DNA of 64,000 bases from Phellopilus nigrolimitatus. Lineage: Eukaryota > Basidiomycota > Agaricomycetes > Hymenochaetales > Hymenochaetaceae. A program made the translations under genes and the position numbers. Location: positions 248,001-312,000 of the forward strand of contig JAJOHG010000028.1 of assembly GCA_021029095.1 (NCBI GenBank), read 5' to 3'. Below are positions 35,775 through 47,782 of the stretch, piece by piece (the first letter of the stretch is position 1; each line of letters starts with the position of its first letter). The notes beneath the pieces are model-generated. The model made no database searches. It was not told where the DNA came from and worked only from the letters and a program-made list of their open reading frames with translations.

Positions 35775-38700
35775 GGAAGACGAAAATAAGGTTAGTGCAA
35801 ATTTTCGTTTTAGGGAAAGGCGGCGTTCTAATTGGATTTTAGTTTGCTTGAAGGTAAAACCCCATCTTATGGGACGTGTAGGCCGCGGTACCGTATGCGC
35901 AGGTTCAAGTTGAGCATTTGTAGGTCACTAGTTCGTTAATCTTTCGTCCCACGTTTCATCTGAGTGCCAACAGGGAGAAGATCACAAGTATTAAGAGTAT
36001 AAACATTTTAACTGAATCATATCCTATCGTAACTTGTAAGTGATCGTTTACTTTTTCTTCCTGCTCGTCGAAACTGATAAAACTGCTCCTCAGAAGAATC
36101 ACATGACGTCGCCCGCTCACTTGGAGCAGAACCATATTTTCATATATTTCGCCTATGGATGTACACATGCTAAGAATCTCCGACGCACATTTTTTTCGAA
36201 CTTGTCAAAGCCACATTTCAAAAGTTCGCTTTCCAGCTTTCCAGCTCTACGATGTCTCGTCTAGCGTCGCTCCCGGAGGACTCGTAGCACTGCTGGCGAG
36301 AAGAGGAGGTGACAAGTCACGACCAGTACCGTTCAGCAACTCGCATCCCTTTGACGTCTTCATGTTTGTTCTTACGAACAGAGCCCGTCGCCGAGATGTC
36401 GGTTAGTCAATCTGTGCACTCGGCTGGCATTTTCCGCCGGTGTATGTACAAAGGTCCCCAGACGCGTTGTATTTTTTCTAATTCTATGATTACTTCGGAC
36501 CCGTACTTTCGCGGGGATATCTACCGTACGTCGTCCTCGCTCCGGTTTATATTTCATCGCAGTTAAATAACGAACCGAAGTCCTGCTTGCGCTTTGCTTG
36601 TTCTCGTCTTTCATCTTTGTTTCTGTCCTTTTGGTTCCAAATTACCCTATTGGCTATCATTCATTCTTTTTCTTTTCTATTTTGCATAAGTGCCCATTTA
36701 TCATATGTACGTCCTGATTACACATGCAACACCAATCTTTCAATTTTCAATACACTTTGCAATACATAAACAAAACCAAGATACACGTACTATAGCAGTC
36801 CGTTTTCTGAAGAGAAAATTGACATTGACAATAAGGAAATCGAATTTATGGCTTGACGCATGACTCGATAATGATAATGAAAGGCGTAATGCACGAGAAG
36901 CTCCGAAGTTTGCCTTCGGGATTATGCGCCTCCGACCGGTCAGTTATGTGCAGACTTTTCAAATCGGCCGGCTATGAAGGGCTACTTAAAGAGAACAAGT
37001 AAGTAATTTTGAACACTGTTGAAGAAGTCTAATCGCACATAGTCAAGATTTAAAACAAAAAGGCTCAAGACGGGGTAAAAATCGATAGGACAAAACCCTT
37101 CATAATGATATGAAAAAACATGATCTGAAGAAAAATAGTATCATAATTAGCAGCAATTAGACGAGTGAGGCTACAAGGCAATGGGCTGGTCTTAAAAGAA
37201 GGGGAAAAGTCGACCAGAATTCCAGGAGCTCCTTCAGAACTAGTCATTGTCAGGCCACACTCCTCAGTAAAAGATCGTTCGACAATAATCCTTGCGGCCG
37301 CCACCACTCAGGATGTGTGTCTAAAGCGGCATTACTGCCAAAGAACACACTTAAACTCGTCTGAGTTAGGCGTAGCAAGATGATTTCCGTCGAGTTCGCT
37401 CTCAGCCAAGGAGTCAGGGAGTGGCTTGATCAAAGCGTGCAAGATAATCGATCATAAAGCGCAGGCGCTGTCACAAAAATGGACAACGTGCAAAGAGAGC
37501 GAAGGATAAGAGCCTAAAACATAAGAGGGGGTACGCCTTGACAAAGTTAGCGATGCCGGGCTAGAGGGGAAGAGAGTCGGGGTAGGAGCGCAAAGGATAG
37601 TCAAGTAGATAGCGCAATCGTATCCTGGGATCACCTGTTTATATACTTGGCCGGAGCTTAAATCTGTCGAGAGTTTCTGGAAGAAAACAAGTCTTATCAA
37701 GATACGCCGGATGCTTTAATAGACCAGGAGCTTAAGTAAGGGGGCCCGACTCACCCTGAACTCTTTCTGTAGGCTTCCAGGTTCCTGTTTCTTCTCAGCT
37801 TGTAACGTCTTAATTGCCAACTCACAAGGATACCAGTCGCGCGGGGCCCGGGAAGGAAGGTTTAAGACTCGAGTGTGCTCCACGACATGGCGCCAGAGTC
37901 AAACAAGATGAGCCCTTTGATGAGTAATGAATGCAGAACTAAAAGGAGCGAAGCAAGGAATAGGTATGCAACTTCCAAGTCGTGGTTGTAATTTCCCATC
38001 AAGGCTAGAAGAGACAAGACTGGAATAGTTATCTTGCGTCTCAGTTGGTGGTGAAGGACCGCAAGTCCGAGCTTAATTGCTACTGTACATACTATACATA
38101 CACAAACATATAGAGGTGGTGAGCTCCGTGAAAACGTGCTTGTAGTTGGTGGAAAGAATACTCACCAATCCGACTCGGGTCACGAGTCAGTGCTGCTGAA
38201 GTCTGACAAAATTAGTGTAACACCTGAGAGCAGTAACTAGGAAATGTTAAAACTATATGCCCGCTGATCATACACCTATCTGGGAAGGCGTGTGCAACGA
38301 TAAGAGAGTCGCTAAGGTTGAAAGCGCGGAGCGTCGCGGGAAGTAAAAATGATGATGTGGTGTGGCTCTTAGAGTTATCTGTATCGCAGAAGCAGGAACA
38401 AGATCGACAAATCTGCTTCTTATCGAAAGTAGGTATTCATTGACGTGCAGGCACGCCTGTTTCGAGAGTACGAGGGAAGTACATGAATGGGGGTAAAGCT
38501 TCTCCGCCGACAGATGATCCAGGCAAACTTCGGGAGGATCGAGGGCAATCGACTGCTTCCCCCAGTGATGACCTGCAGTCCTGAGCCGCATGTATTATCT
38601 CCTAAGTAACTGATGGCGACTGTGGTATTGGCTATGAATGGAAGAGAGGTACTACACGAGCAGAGTCCGAGAGAGCATATTAAACTCAGAATAATCGCAG

Positions 38701-38793
38701 TATGTAATGCGGTGAGTGGTACCTAAATCCTTTTTTTTGTAGGGTAAGCTCATAGATGGTAGCTTAAGGACACGTACGATCGGTGTTACTTAC
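35775..38793. other. Gene-poor 3-kb stretch
   Basis: No recognisable protein or RNA gene. The minus strand carries several GTAAGT/GTGAGT strings (for example near 38165 and 37755), which hints at spliced transcripts, but I could not build a convincing product. Frames at 37452-37700 and 38268-38591 (minus) are unsupported. Confidence 0.45.
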
Positions 38794-39182
38794 TCGCCAG
38801 CGACAACGGTGATTTGGCGAAGGATTGACTTGTGAATAAATCCTTTCCTCTATTCTCGGAACATTCCGAATCGGCATGCCAGCTCAGACTCGGCATTCTG
38901 GCAATTACTGTAAGCATTGCTTACGTACAGATTTCTTTCTTAAGGGACACATTCTTACTTAACGCGTTTGCGACGACAAGTCCAGGGCCACAACCGACGA
39001 CGAAGCTCTATTTTCTTCACCAATTCAAGTAGTTTGCAAGCTTCTAACTCTCTGGGGTAATCAGCAAACTCCTCAAGAAGATCGTAATCGCTATCTAACA
39101 GGGACGCCCGAACAAACAGTTTGAACTCCCATAAATTCCCGAGATCCATTGCGTGAAGCTTTCCGAGGACAAGGTTGTGCAA
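38794..39182 (-). other. Putative spliced gene start, doubtful
   Basis: A frame 39182-38959 (MHNLVLGKLHAMDLGNLWEF, then LLDSDYDLLEEFADYPRELE) ends at a GTAAGA donor. It joins in phase to 38897-38794 (MPSLSWHADSECS), which ends at a GTAAGT donor. The continuation beyond an acceptor near 38723 is unclear. Against it, its ATG would be only 27-60 bases from the divergent ATG at 39209. Confidence 0.22.
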
Positions 39183-39208
39183 GTAATTGATAAGGGACAG
39201 TTGAAGTC

Positions 39209-41889
39209 ATGGCTGCACCTCCGCCTCCACATCCATTTCCAGGTCCTCCGAATTTCATGGCTCTTCCGCCTCTTCCACCAGGTTGGACCGAGCACGCTGG
39301 TTCGTCCTTTCTGCTGTTTGAACTCAAACTCTACTTACAGGTGTATAGCCGCAGGAGGCCAGAAGTACTATTACAATGCTATTACGAAGGAGTCGACCTA
39401 TGTACGTCCCATACCCACGTTCTCTATGCCGCCCTTCGCTCCGAGTGCCGTACCACCCCAGACTGCACGTCCAGCAGAGAAGAAGAAGGAAAAGAAGGAA
39501 AAGCCGAAGGTGAAGACACCCATTCCGGGGACGCCTTGGCTGCGCGTAACGACAACAGCGGGTCATGTTTTCTATACGCACACCGAACGGAAGGAAAGTG
39601 TGTGGACGGATCCAGAGGAGATCAAGGATAAGGTCGCGCAGCTAGAGCGCGAGGAGAAGGAGAAGGAGGAAGCGGAGGTGCAAAGGAAAAAGGAGGAGGA
39701 GGAAGAGCACCGAAAAGTGGTAGAGCTGGAAGTGGAGCGTATAAAAAAGGAGATACAAGAAACGGCGGCGGGTAAGCGGAAGGCGACTGAGGAACCTGAA
39801 CCACTGGATGAGGTCGTTGTTATGAAGAAGGCACGCGTCGAAGAGGTAGAAGAAGACGAGGAAGAAGACGAAGAAGAAGAGGAGGAAGAAGAATGGCAGC
39901 GCGAGGCGGCCGCACAGCTTGCTGCTGAGGCTGAGGAGGAAGAGCGTCGAAAAAAAGAAGAAGAAGATAACAGAAAGCGGGAGGAGGACGAGGTGCGACT
40001 GAAAGAAAAAGAGAAAGGTGTGCCCTCGATAAACATGCCAAACCGCGTCGATTTGTCCATCGAGGAGGCGAAGGCTTTGTTCAAGGTGTGTACGATTGTT
40101 TACAATCTATGCAAGTGCTAATAGGGCGTTCAAAGACCCTCCTCCGTGAAAAAGACGTCAACCCGCTTCTTCCATGGGACACCGCTCTCCCACAATTTAT
40201 CTCCGACCCACGCTATGTACTTCTCCCATCTGTCTCCGCACGGCGCGACGCGTTCGACGAATATTGTCGCGACCGTGCGCGCGAGCTGCGGCAGGCGAAG
40301 CTCGCAGCGCAGAGTGCCGCCGCCGCCGAGGAGAAGAAGGATCCGAAATCGGAGTTTGACAGACTCCTGCTCGATGAAGTGAAGAGCACGCGCACGAGCT
40401 GGAACGAGTGGCGGCGCGCATGGAAGAAGGATCGCCGATTCTGGGGCTGGGGCCGCGATGACCGAGAACGGGAGAAGCGATTCCGGGAATGGTTGAAGGA
40501 GTTGGGGGAGCGTAAGTTCATTGCCCACTTTACTTTTGAGACGTCATTCAAGGTCAATTGTCGCAGAAAAGCGCAAGGCCGCTCAGAAGGCAGAAGCAGA
40601 TTTCTTCGTTATGCTCAGAGAAAAGGCCGAAATTACCGTGGACTCGGCATGGAAGGATATCAAACGCGGACTCGATGAAGATCCGCGATACGATGCCGTG
40701 GGATCGTCATCCCTCCGTGAGGAGCTTTTCAGTACTTATGTGAAGACACACTCAGGGGCCACTCGTCTTCCATTGGACTCGGATACTAATGAGGCTAATG
40801 TTATTGGTGGGGTGGAACGTAAACCGAAAAACGTGGAGCGCAAGGAGCGTGCGGTCAAGGAACGAGAGGAACATGTCAAGCGTGAACGAGGACGTGTTGA
40901 AGCGCAAACGGCTCGTTCACGAAATGCACTTTCTCGTGAAGAGAGCGAGCTCGATTTCCTGTGCGCCCTTTCTCATATCTTTCTTCTGCACGTGCGTCGG
41001 GCTTTGGGCGTTAATCATATTTCCTTCAAATATTCTAGGACTATGCTGACGGATGCGATTCGCGAACCACTGGTACGATTATTGCCACTTCGCTAGCTGA
41101 AATTGACTTTCATTCCCCTTACAGGCAACCTGGGAGTCGTCTCTTGAACAACTAAAGACTGACCCACGATTTATTCACTCAGTCCTCCCTACCAACCACC
41201 AGCGGGCACTCTTTCAGCGACACGTCTCCTCACTCCGCCTCTAAACACATCTCCGCGTTGCACGCAATTTTCGCAGCACACGCCCCCGCACTGGATACCA
41301 CGTTTTCTGCGCTTCCTGTCTCTTCCATTCAAGCATCGCTTCCTGCGGTGAAATTGCTACTTGATAAGGAACATGACGAGAACGCGCGAGCGCTGGAAGG
41401 CGAGTATCGCACGTGGCGGGCTGCGCGCGGCTCCCAAGCCGAGCGGGAGTTCCAAGAGATGCTCGACGAAAATGCGTTTGTCGAGTTCTGGGGTCGTGTG
41501 CGCAAAATGAAGGAGGAGGGTGAGGGTGGAATGAAGGTGGATGTGGGTGCAGAAGACTTGGCTGGTGAAGAAGGCGACGGGGAAGATAAGATTGATTTGA
41601 AAGCGCTGGCGAAAAGCGTCGATGTAAGGGAGATTGAGAGGGTATTAAAGGTAAAGGCCGTCAGGCTTAAGGTTGCTCTTTCCTCTTTGAGAAGTCTACT
41701 TACTCGGACTTTGCAGAATGACAAGCGATACACGGTTTTCGACCACATTCCCGAGCAGCGTGAGAAGTGGATCAGGGTAAGTGAGCCTTTTAAAATGAAA
41801 TGTGATGCGATTAATGCCCTGTGCAGGCCCATGTGGAGAAACTTGCAGCTCCAAAACTGTCTGTACACGTTCCGGAGCATGGCCAATAG
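39209..41889 (+). CDS. WW/FF-domain protein (TCERG1/Prp40/Urn1-like), one frame break
   Basis: Exons are 39209-39299, 39349-40085, 40136-40511, 40567-40960, 41039-41072, about 41097-41650, 41717-41776 and 41827-41889. The N-terminus is Pro-rich, with a first WW domain LPPLPPGWTEH..GGQKYYYN AITKESTY and a second TPWLRVTTTAGHVFYTHTERKESVW. A charged coiled-coil with a long Glu/Asp run follows, then tandem FF domains (LFKTLLREKDVNPLLPWDTA, DPRYVLLPS, FFVMLRE, WKDIKRGLDEDPRYDAV, WESSLEQLKTDPRFIHSV). Such proteins couple transcription and pre-mRNA splicing in the nucleus by binding Pro-rich and phosphorylated partners. In exon 6 the frame breaks at 41237-41243: SSLRL runs into a stop, while KHISALHAIFAAHAP continues one base over. 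Because the gene is otherwise conserved, I suspect a consensus error. Confidence 0.82.
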
Positions 41890-42784
41890 TTCTCCCTACC
41901 TCTGTATCTCAGCTGCCCTGATAATCTCCTGAAAGTATCTCGTTCGCTTCTGCATTCACTTCTTTGCGTATAGGAATCGTATAGAAAGTTTCGAAGACAA
42001 TAGGCCGAAAACGACGGGCATGATCATTAACAGTATCATTCCGCACTTAGTTGCCCGAGGGCGAGGGAACTCGTGAGCTCAAAAGCACCACGACATCAGC
42101 ACGACCTCCTTATTCCGATCAGATCGAACCGGTATAATAGCCTTGCAAGCTTACATGTTCTAGTCGAGTCTATTCTTGTGCTGGCGGCTCACGTACGGAT
42201 GACGGCTTGCTCTGTGCTTCTCTACCTCGAGTCATATGCGGTCCTGGATCTTCTGTTCGCAACTTTTCGTGTTGAATAGGCCGCTTAATTGAAAATTGAC
42301 GATGATAGCAAGTCAGGCGTCCTTGTGGCCTCCCTGTTTGTAGGTACTGTATCGGGTGTCTCCCTCCCGCCGTAAATACTCCGAAGAAAGGTAATGTCAT
42401 GGACTAATACTCTTAATCTGTCTAATACTGGCGTCCGCCCTGGAAACATGAATCCACGCATGGATAAAGTGGACTTAGGATTTAGACGGAAGTGTCATGA
42501 CCGCGGACATGCTCCCCGCAGTAACCCGGTCGACTGTGTACGCTTCCGTATCGTACATGTGCTGGTATGTGTGCTACCCGCTTTGGAGGGTTTGTTTTCG
42601 TTGTCTACTTCGCCGTTGTCTACTTCGCCGTTTGTTCGATCCGCGTTGTTCGAGAGCGATCATCGACGTTTTGATCACCTAGATCATTGGCGAATGATCG
42701 TCAAAAGATCGTTTGCGTATAAAATCAAGATGGGCGATCTCTGGGTAGTCTCAGCCTCAACATCCTCCTCGATAGCATTTCGTG
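41890..42784. other. Intergenic; promoter of the NmrA-like gene at its end
   Basis: No supported gene. A TATAAAAT string at 42718-42725 lies 60 bases before the ATG at 42785. Confidence 0.45.
42718..42725 (+). promoter_or_regulatory. TATA box of the NmrA-like gene
   Basis: GTATAAAATC about 60 bases upstream of the start codon. Good consensus and spacing. Confidence 0.5.
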
Positions 42785-44194
42785 ATGATCCGGCAAACTA
42801 TCTTCCTCACTGGCGCCACAGGTTCGAGACTGCACCATCACTTTTTGTGTACCGTTCATAACCTTTGTCTGCTTGCTTTCGTTTTCAGGTTATATCGGTG
42901 GCTCCGTTCTTTGGCGTCTTTTGAACCACAAAGTCGCGAGGGATTTCGAAATCAAAGTTCTCGTGCGCAACGCCGAAAAAGCAAGGCGATTCACGAATGA
43001 CTTTGGCGTCAAGGCCGTCGTGGGCGGCCTCTCTGAGCTTACTAATTTAGAGAAACAAGCTGCGGACGCTGATTTTACTATCACGACTGTGAGTTGTATA
43101 TAAGTCCATACGAATTGACTAGAAATGCTCATGAGCATACCGCGAATCATTGTTTCTTTAACAGGCAGATATAAATGACTTGCCTGCAACCCAAGCTATA
43201 CTCAAGGGGATGAAGACGCGCTATAAAGCGACAGGAAAGGCTCCTGTGCTCATTCAAACGGTACATTTCTATTGAATCTCTTTTCTGAAGGCTTCGGCTT
43301 ACATTATCGTGCAGTCTGGTACAGGAGTATTAGATGACGATGCAGCAGGCATGTACACGGGTGAAAAGGTGTATGATGACACGAAGGTCGAAGAGATCGA
43401 GGCACTTCCACTCACCCAACCGCATCGGCTCGTAGACTCTACGATCGTCGCAGCGGACAACGAAGGTGACATTCATTGCTGCTATACTAACCGAGAATTA
43501 TTAAGAAATCTATTTCTGAACGACAGGATATGCAAGAACGTACATTGTATTTCCATCAGATGTCTACGGCATCGCAAAAAACGGTCTCACGGAAGCGGGC
43601 CTCCAGAATCCATTCTCTATCCAGCTTCCAACGCTAATCCGAGCGAGTCTCGATCGTGGCCAGGGTGGCATGGTAGGCCTTGGCAAGAACATGTGGCCAA
43701 ACGTTCACATAGATGATCGTAAGTTTTGGGGTTTAGTTTCTCGGAGCCGAAGAGGAACATAATTATCTTTCTCTGATTCAGAGGCAGACCTGTATATCAA
43801 TATCTTCGATAAGAGTCGCGCAGATCCAGAAGGCACGCCACATGGCCGCTATGGGCTCTATTTCGCGGAATCCGGCGAACATAGACTCTATGATATCTGC
43901 AAAAGCATGTCGGAGATTCTCTTCTCGATGGGGCGCTCTAAGAGTCCCGAACCAACTACGTTCACTCAAAAGGAATTCCTGAAGTACTTCGGAGACGGTG
44001 TATGGGTTTTCTTACTTTACGTGGTATTGGGCTAATTTAGCACTACCTTTATTTAGCCCGACTACTACGGCTCTAATTCCCGTTGCACTGCTACCCGCTC
44101 GCGTTCCATTGGATGGTCGCCGAAGAGGAGCACGGCAGACTTCATGGCTTCGATCCGCCCGGAGATAGAAACGATCATTCGTCAAGGTGTCTAG
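42785..44194 (+). CDS. NAD(P)-binding Rossmann oxidoreductase/epimerase-like (NmrA type)
   Basis: Exons 42785-42821, 42889-43088, 43165-43260, 43315-43465, 43527-43718, 43782-43999 and 44057-44194 join to 343 residues. The dinucleotide motif IFLTGATGYIGGS is split by intron 1. KVLVRNAEKARRF and AVVGGLSEL follow the usual atypical short-chain dehydrogenase pattern. IVFPSDVYGIAKNG and LVDSTIVAADNEG lie in the middle, and the C-terminal lobe has GLYFAESGEHRLYDI. The usual YxxxK pair is not obvious, as in NmrA-like sensors and some epimerases, so a redox-sensing or reductase role cannot be told apart. The gene appears intact and has a clear TATA box. Confidence 0.85.
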
Positions 44195-44422
44195 ATCGGA
44201 GAGAAGCATCACAAGCTCCTGGAGCCGCAGATTAGTTTTTTATGAAACGTTTTGTCTGGTTATGTGAGATGAATTTTGCATGTAAGATTGTGCACTTTTT
44301 CTGTGATATCTGGTTTGCGTCGATCATTGATTGTATCGACGGCATTCGTCGATGATCGTCCTTCCACTGAGATGGCCCTCTATCTGCAACTTTGAAGCAT
44401 AGACGAAGGACATCTGAAACCG

Positions 44423-44459
44423 ACCAATAGTTGACGAGGAGTTGTCGTGCTTATAAAAT
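44423..44459 (+). promoter_or_regulatory. CCAAT and TATA elements of the aldolase gene
   Basis: CCAATAG at 44423 and TTATAAAAT at 44451-44459, about 240 bases before the start codon at 44693. The spacing between the two fits a fungal promoter. Confidence 0.4.
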
Positions 44460-44692
44460 GTAAGTCCGTACTGGTCCGGGTGAAGGCGCTTCTCCACCTC
44501 GTGATCCATCATTTTGTTCATTTGACCCTCCACTTGACCACAGCCGACTGAATGCGTGCGTGATGTTATTACATAGCTGCTTTCGAGATTCCATTGAGAT
44601 AAGCTGACTCGCCTCTGATACGGACAAGCCCAGCACTGCCCAAACATCTGAGACCTAGTCACCAGAGTGATACAAAGAACAAACATCTCAAT

Positions 44693-45797
44693 ATGCCGAT
44701 GAAGATCCCGCTCAAGGAGGTACTCGATGCGGGTAAGACGGCATTTGGTGTCTGGAATACAATTCCTGGTGCCTCTATCGTGCGTACGATTGCGAGCACA
44801 CCTGGTATAAGCGTGAGTAGTAGCACCGCCTGTCGCTCAATTTCTCGATGTAATTCATAATTAATATCTTCCGATTAGTGGGTCCTAGTCGACGCTGAGC
44901 ATGGGCATATCAATGTGCGTTTTATCTCAACGGAACTGCTGCACTCGTCTGACGATGTCTTCACTCCCAGGACACGCATTTGTATACGCACATAACCGCC
45001 ATTTCCGCGGCGGGACGCTCGCCGTTAGTACGAGTCCCAGAAGCAAGCGCATGGTGGGCTAAGCGCGCGCTCGACGCTGGCGCACATGGGCTTATGGTCC
45101 CGCTGCTTCGAACCGCCGCCGATGCGCGCGATGCGGTTGCAAGCGTACAGTACCCGCCGAAAGGAATCAGGGGGTTTGGACCTATGTACACTCACCACGC
45201 GTTTGGGGAGGACTGCACGCCGCAGGAGTATAAAGAGGGCGCGGGGGATCTGGTGAGTGCTTCATCTATGACTGGAGTTTAGAGTGCTGCTAGATTTAAC
45301 TCCTGTTGTAGTTGGTTCTGGCGCAAATAGAGACGAAGGAGGCGGTTGCAAATCTCGAAGAGATTGCTCAAGTCGAGGGGCTGGGTGTGCTATTCATCGG
45401 GTGAGTCCGTGGATCTCATTCGCTTGTCCTCGCCCCTTCGGCTTATGCTTGGAAACCAGGCCATTCGACTTATCCCTAAACCTCGGCGTTGACTTCGGGA
45501 GTAGCGCTCATGAAGATGCGATACAGAAAGTGCTCGAAGTCTCGCACAAGTACGGGAAGAAAGCAGCGATATACTGTACGCGTTCATATTTTCCGCTTCT
45601 GAACACCCTCTTGCTGATATCCCTTGTTCTGAAAAATAGGCACGAATGGAGACCAGGCACGCGTGCGCGCAGGGCAGGGCTTTGACATTATCAGTATTGC
45701 GACGGATGTGGACGTCCTTTCGCAAGGGTACGCTGCGCACATCTCCAGCGCGACTGGGGCAAACGTGAACGTCGGTAGTGGGTACTCGGCGAAGTAA
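44693..45797 (+). CDS. HpcH/HpaI-family aldolase
   Basis: Exons 44693-44812, 44879-44914, 44971-45252, 45312-45400, 45460-45575 and 45640-45797 give 266 residues, full length for this class II metal-dependent aldolase family. Visible are FGVWNTIPG, WVLVDAEHGHIND, SPLVRVPE, the core ALDAGAHGLMVPL, the GIRGFGPM loop, VLAQIETKEAVANLEEI (metal Glu in QIET) and LFIGPFDLSLNLG (second metal ligand Asp). Members cleave or form C-C bonds of 2-keto-3-deoxy or 4-hydroxy-2-oxo acids, releasing pyruvate. Fungal ones can act on sugar-acid or aromatic breakdown products. Intact; no targeting signal seen. It follows the NmrA-like gene on the same strand, 500 bases downstream. Confidence 0.9.
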
Positions 45798-47782
45798 TCA
45801 AAAGCGGGGAGAAGGAAGCATAAGGAGACATGCACATGTACTTTTAGTGATCCACGAGAACGTTCCACAAGTGACGGGATTAGGGTCATTCAAAGTTGGA
45901 ACGGAACGACGTTCCACAAAAGATCTCAAAAGGAAAAGAACCTCCTAAATGCATGTAAAAGTGTTAGAAATCAGAATTATACGAGCTCGGGTGGATGTCG
46001 AAGAAAGTTAAGAAGCAGAATACATGCAAAGTATATGCGCGATCGACACTGGAAGGCAGGTGTGTGACAGCTTGTGACTCAGGGATATAAGCTGAAGTAA
46101 TCCTTACTTTTCTGGGAAGCCGACAGATCGTTCCGTTCCAACCCTAGTCTGTCTTGCAACCTGCAGAAGTTGAAGACAATCTGGATAGGTAAAAGCTATT
46201 TTCTGAAAGATGATCTCTGGCAAACCTCACAAGGTGCGAATCTAACAGTGACGCGTCCTGTTCTGTTATTTTAGCGCGGGCGTATTGTCAACACATTCGA
46301 AAGTTGCTGTTTCAGCCTCACACCTGCTTTGACTTTCTGGACTTCGTGCTGCTTCTTCGCTGCGGTTCTGAGGCGTCCCTTACGATTCAACTTCTGGCTC
46401 GTTTTTAGGTTTGGTGCGTGACTAGGCTCGCAGCTCTATAAAACTATATTTTCGTTGGGAGGTTCTGAAAGATCTCCTCAACCGCAAATAACCAACGTTC
46501 GCATCTTCCATGCTCAGCATCTATAACTATCGCTTTGATAACAGAAACCCCATGAATCTCGGCGCGTATTGGCGACTTCGCTCAGATGACGAAATTGAAA
46601 GGACAGCGGTGATGAAGCGAAGAGAGTTCGGCCGTCTCCAATCTGGTCGGTAAGATTGTATAGCTGAGATAAAGACTGATGGCCATTTCTAGAGACTGAA
46701 TGGACCAAGGGCTAAAAAGGAGACATCCTATAGGAAAAAACGGATGGCAGAGTCATAAATCAAACGATATTTGGTATACACGCACTTCTCCGACTTTCAT
46801 CGCCTCGGTGGATACATAGCCCGTGCTTCGGAACACAAATACTACTTGCCGCCGGTCGGATTCTCTGTGCACCTCCGACGACGTGCGCACAAATGGCGAT
46901 CACTAAGGCACTCCTGCTGTTGTGCGCAGCAACATCTGTGCTCCTCGAAGTCTTCTCTATCTTCTAAATTGATTTTGACCCCATACCTATGTCGCACATC
47001 TCTGCACCGGCGTGATCAGTATCATGTATGGCGGGGAGGTTATCGATCCTCCGTATCGCCATCACGGTTTGCAGTGCAGGTCACCAGCACGACGAGTTAA
47101 TCAGGCGCTCGGCGGGGTGAACTGAGATCGCAAGACGGAGAAGCTATAAAAAAGTTTGATGCTTCAAAAAAAGTTGCTGACAATGTTCATGCTTTGCGTC
47201 GTAGGTTCGGCTACATCACAGCATGGAAGGTAATCTGGATAGTTTCATCATCCACGCATGTCTATTTGGTGCGGAGCGACGTGCACAATGGCCACAGGGC
47301 TTTCCAAATCTGTCTGCGCGATGTTTGGCTCAATTTGGCCTTACCGAAACTGGAACGCCTTGTCCTCGAACTTCGCCGGCGAAGCTATCCATTGTTTTTT
47401 TCCTCTCAAGTTCTAGTCCGTCTAGTGTAAACGTGGATCAAGGCGTGTCGTCTCGCAAACCCGGAAAGCCGAAAATAGACACAGAAAACAACAGACATCG
47501 CGCAGGAGTACAAGCACCGCTCGCGCCTGATTTCCGTTCACAGCCGAGCTTATTGTGAGGAGTCAATTGAGTTTTCGTGTGAATTCGAAAACTTTGCAAT
47601 CGCCCGGCTAAAGTTGGTTAATCCCTGGATCTCTGTGGCCAAGGCGACCCATAAAACCCGCTGTTCCTCGCCTAGCTGTATCTTACTATCCCCTCATTGC
47701 GAGGCACCTCTCCTATTCTTAATTTTATCCATAATACCTGTACCTCTCGACGAGCTACAGCTGCTTTAATCTATCCTCTGAG
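45798..47782. other. Intergenic, no firm gene
   Basis: A 2-kb stretch of short frames. One start at about 46892 reads MAITKALLLLCAATSVLLEV, signal-peptide-like, but it stops soon after. A CATAAAAC string near 47650 could serve as TATA for the next gene. Confidence 0.4.

Noticed and set aside
39572..40084. 170-codon Ser-rich frame antisense to the FF-domain gene
   Set aside because: It is the reverse reading of the Glu/Lys-rich coiled-coil codons (GAG/GAA gives CTC/TTC); no start context or domain.
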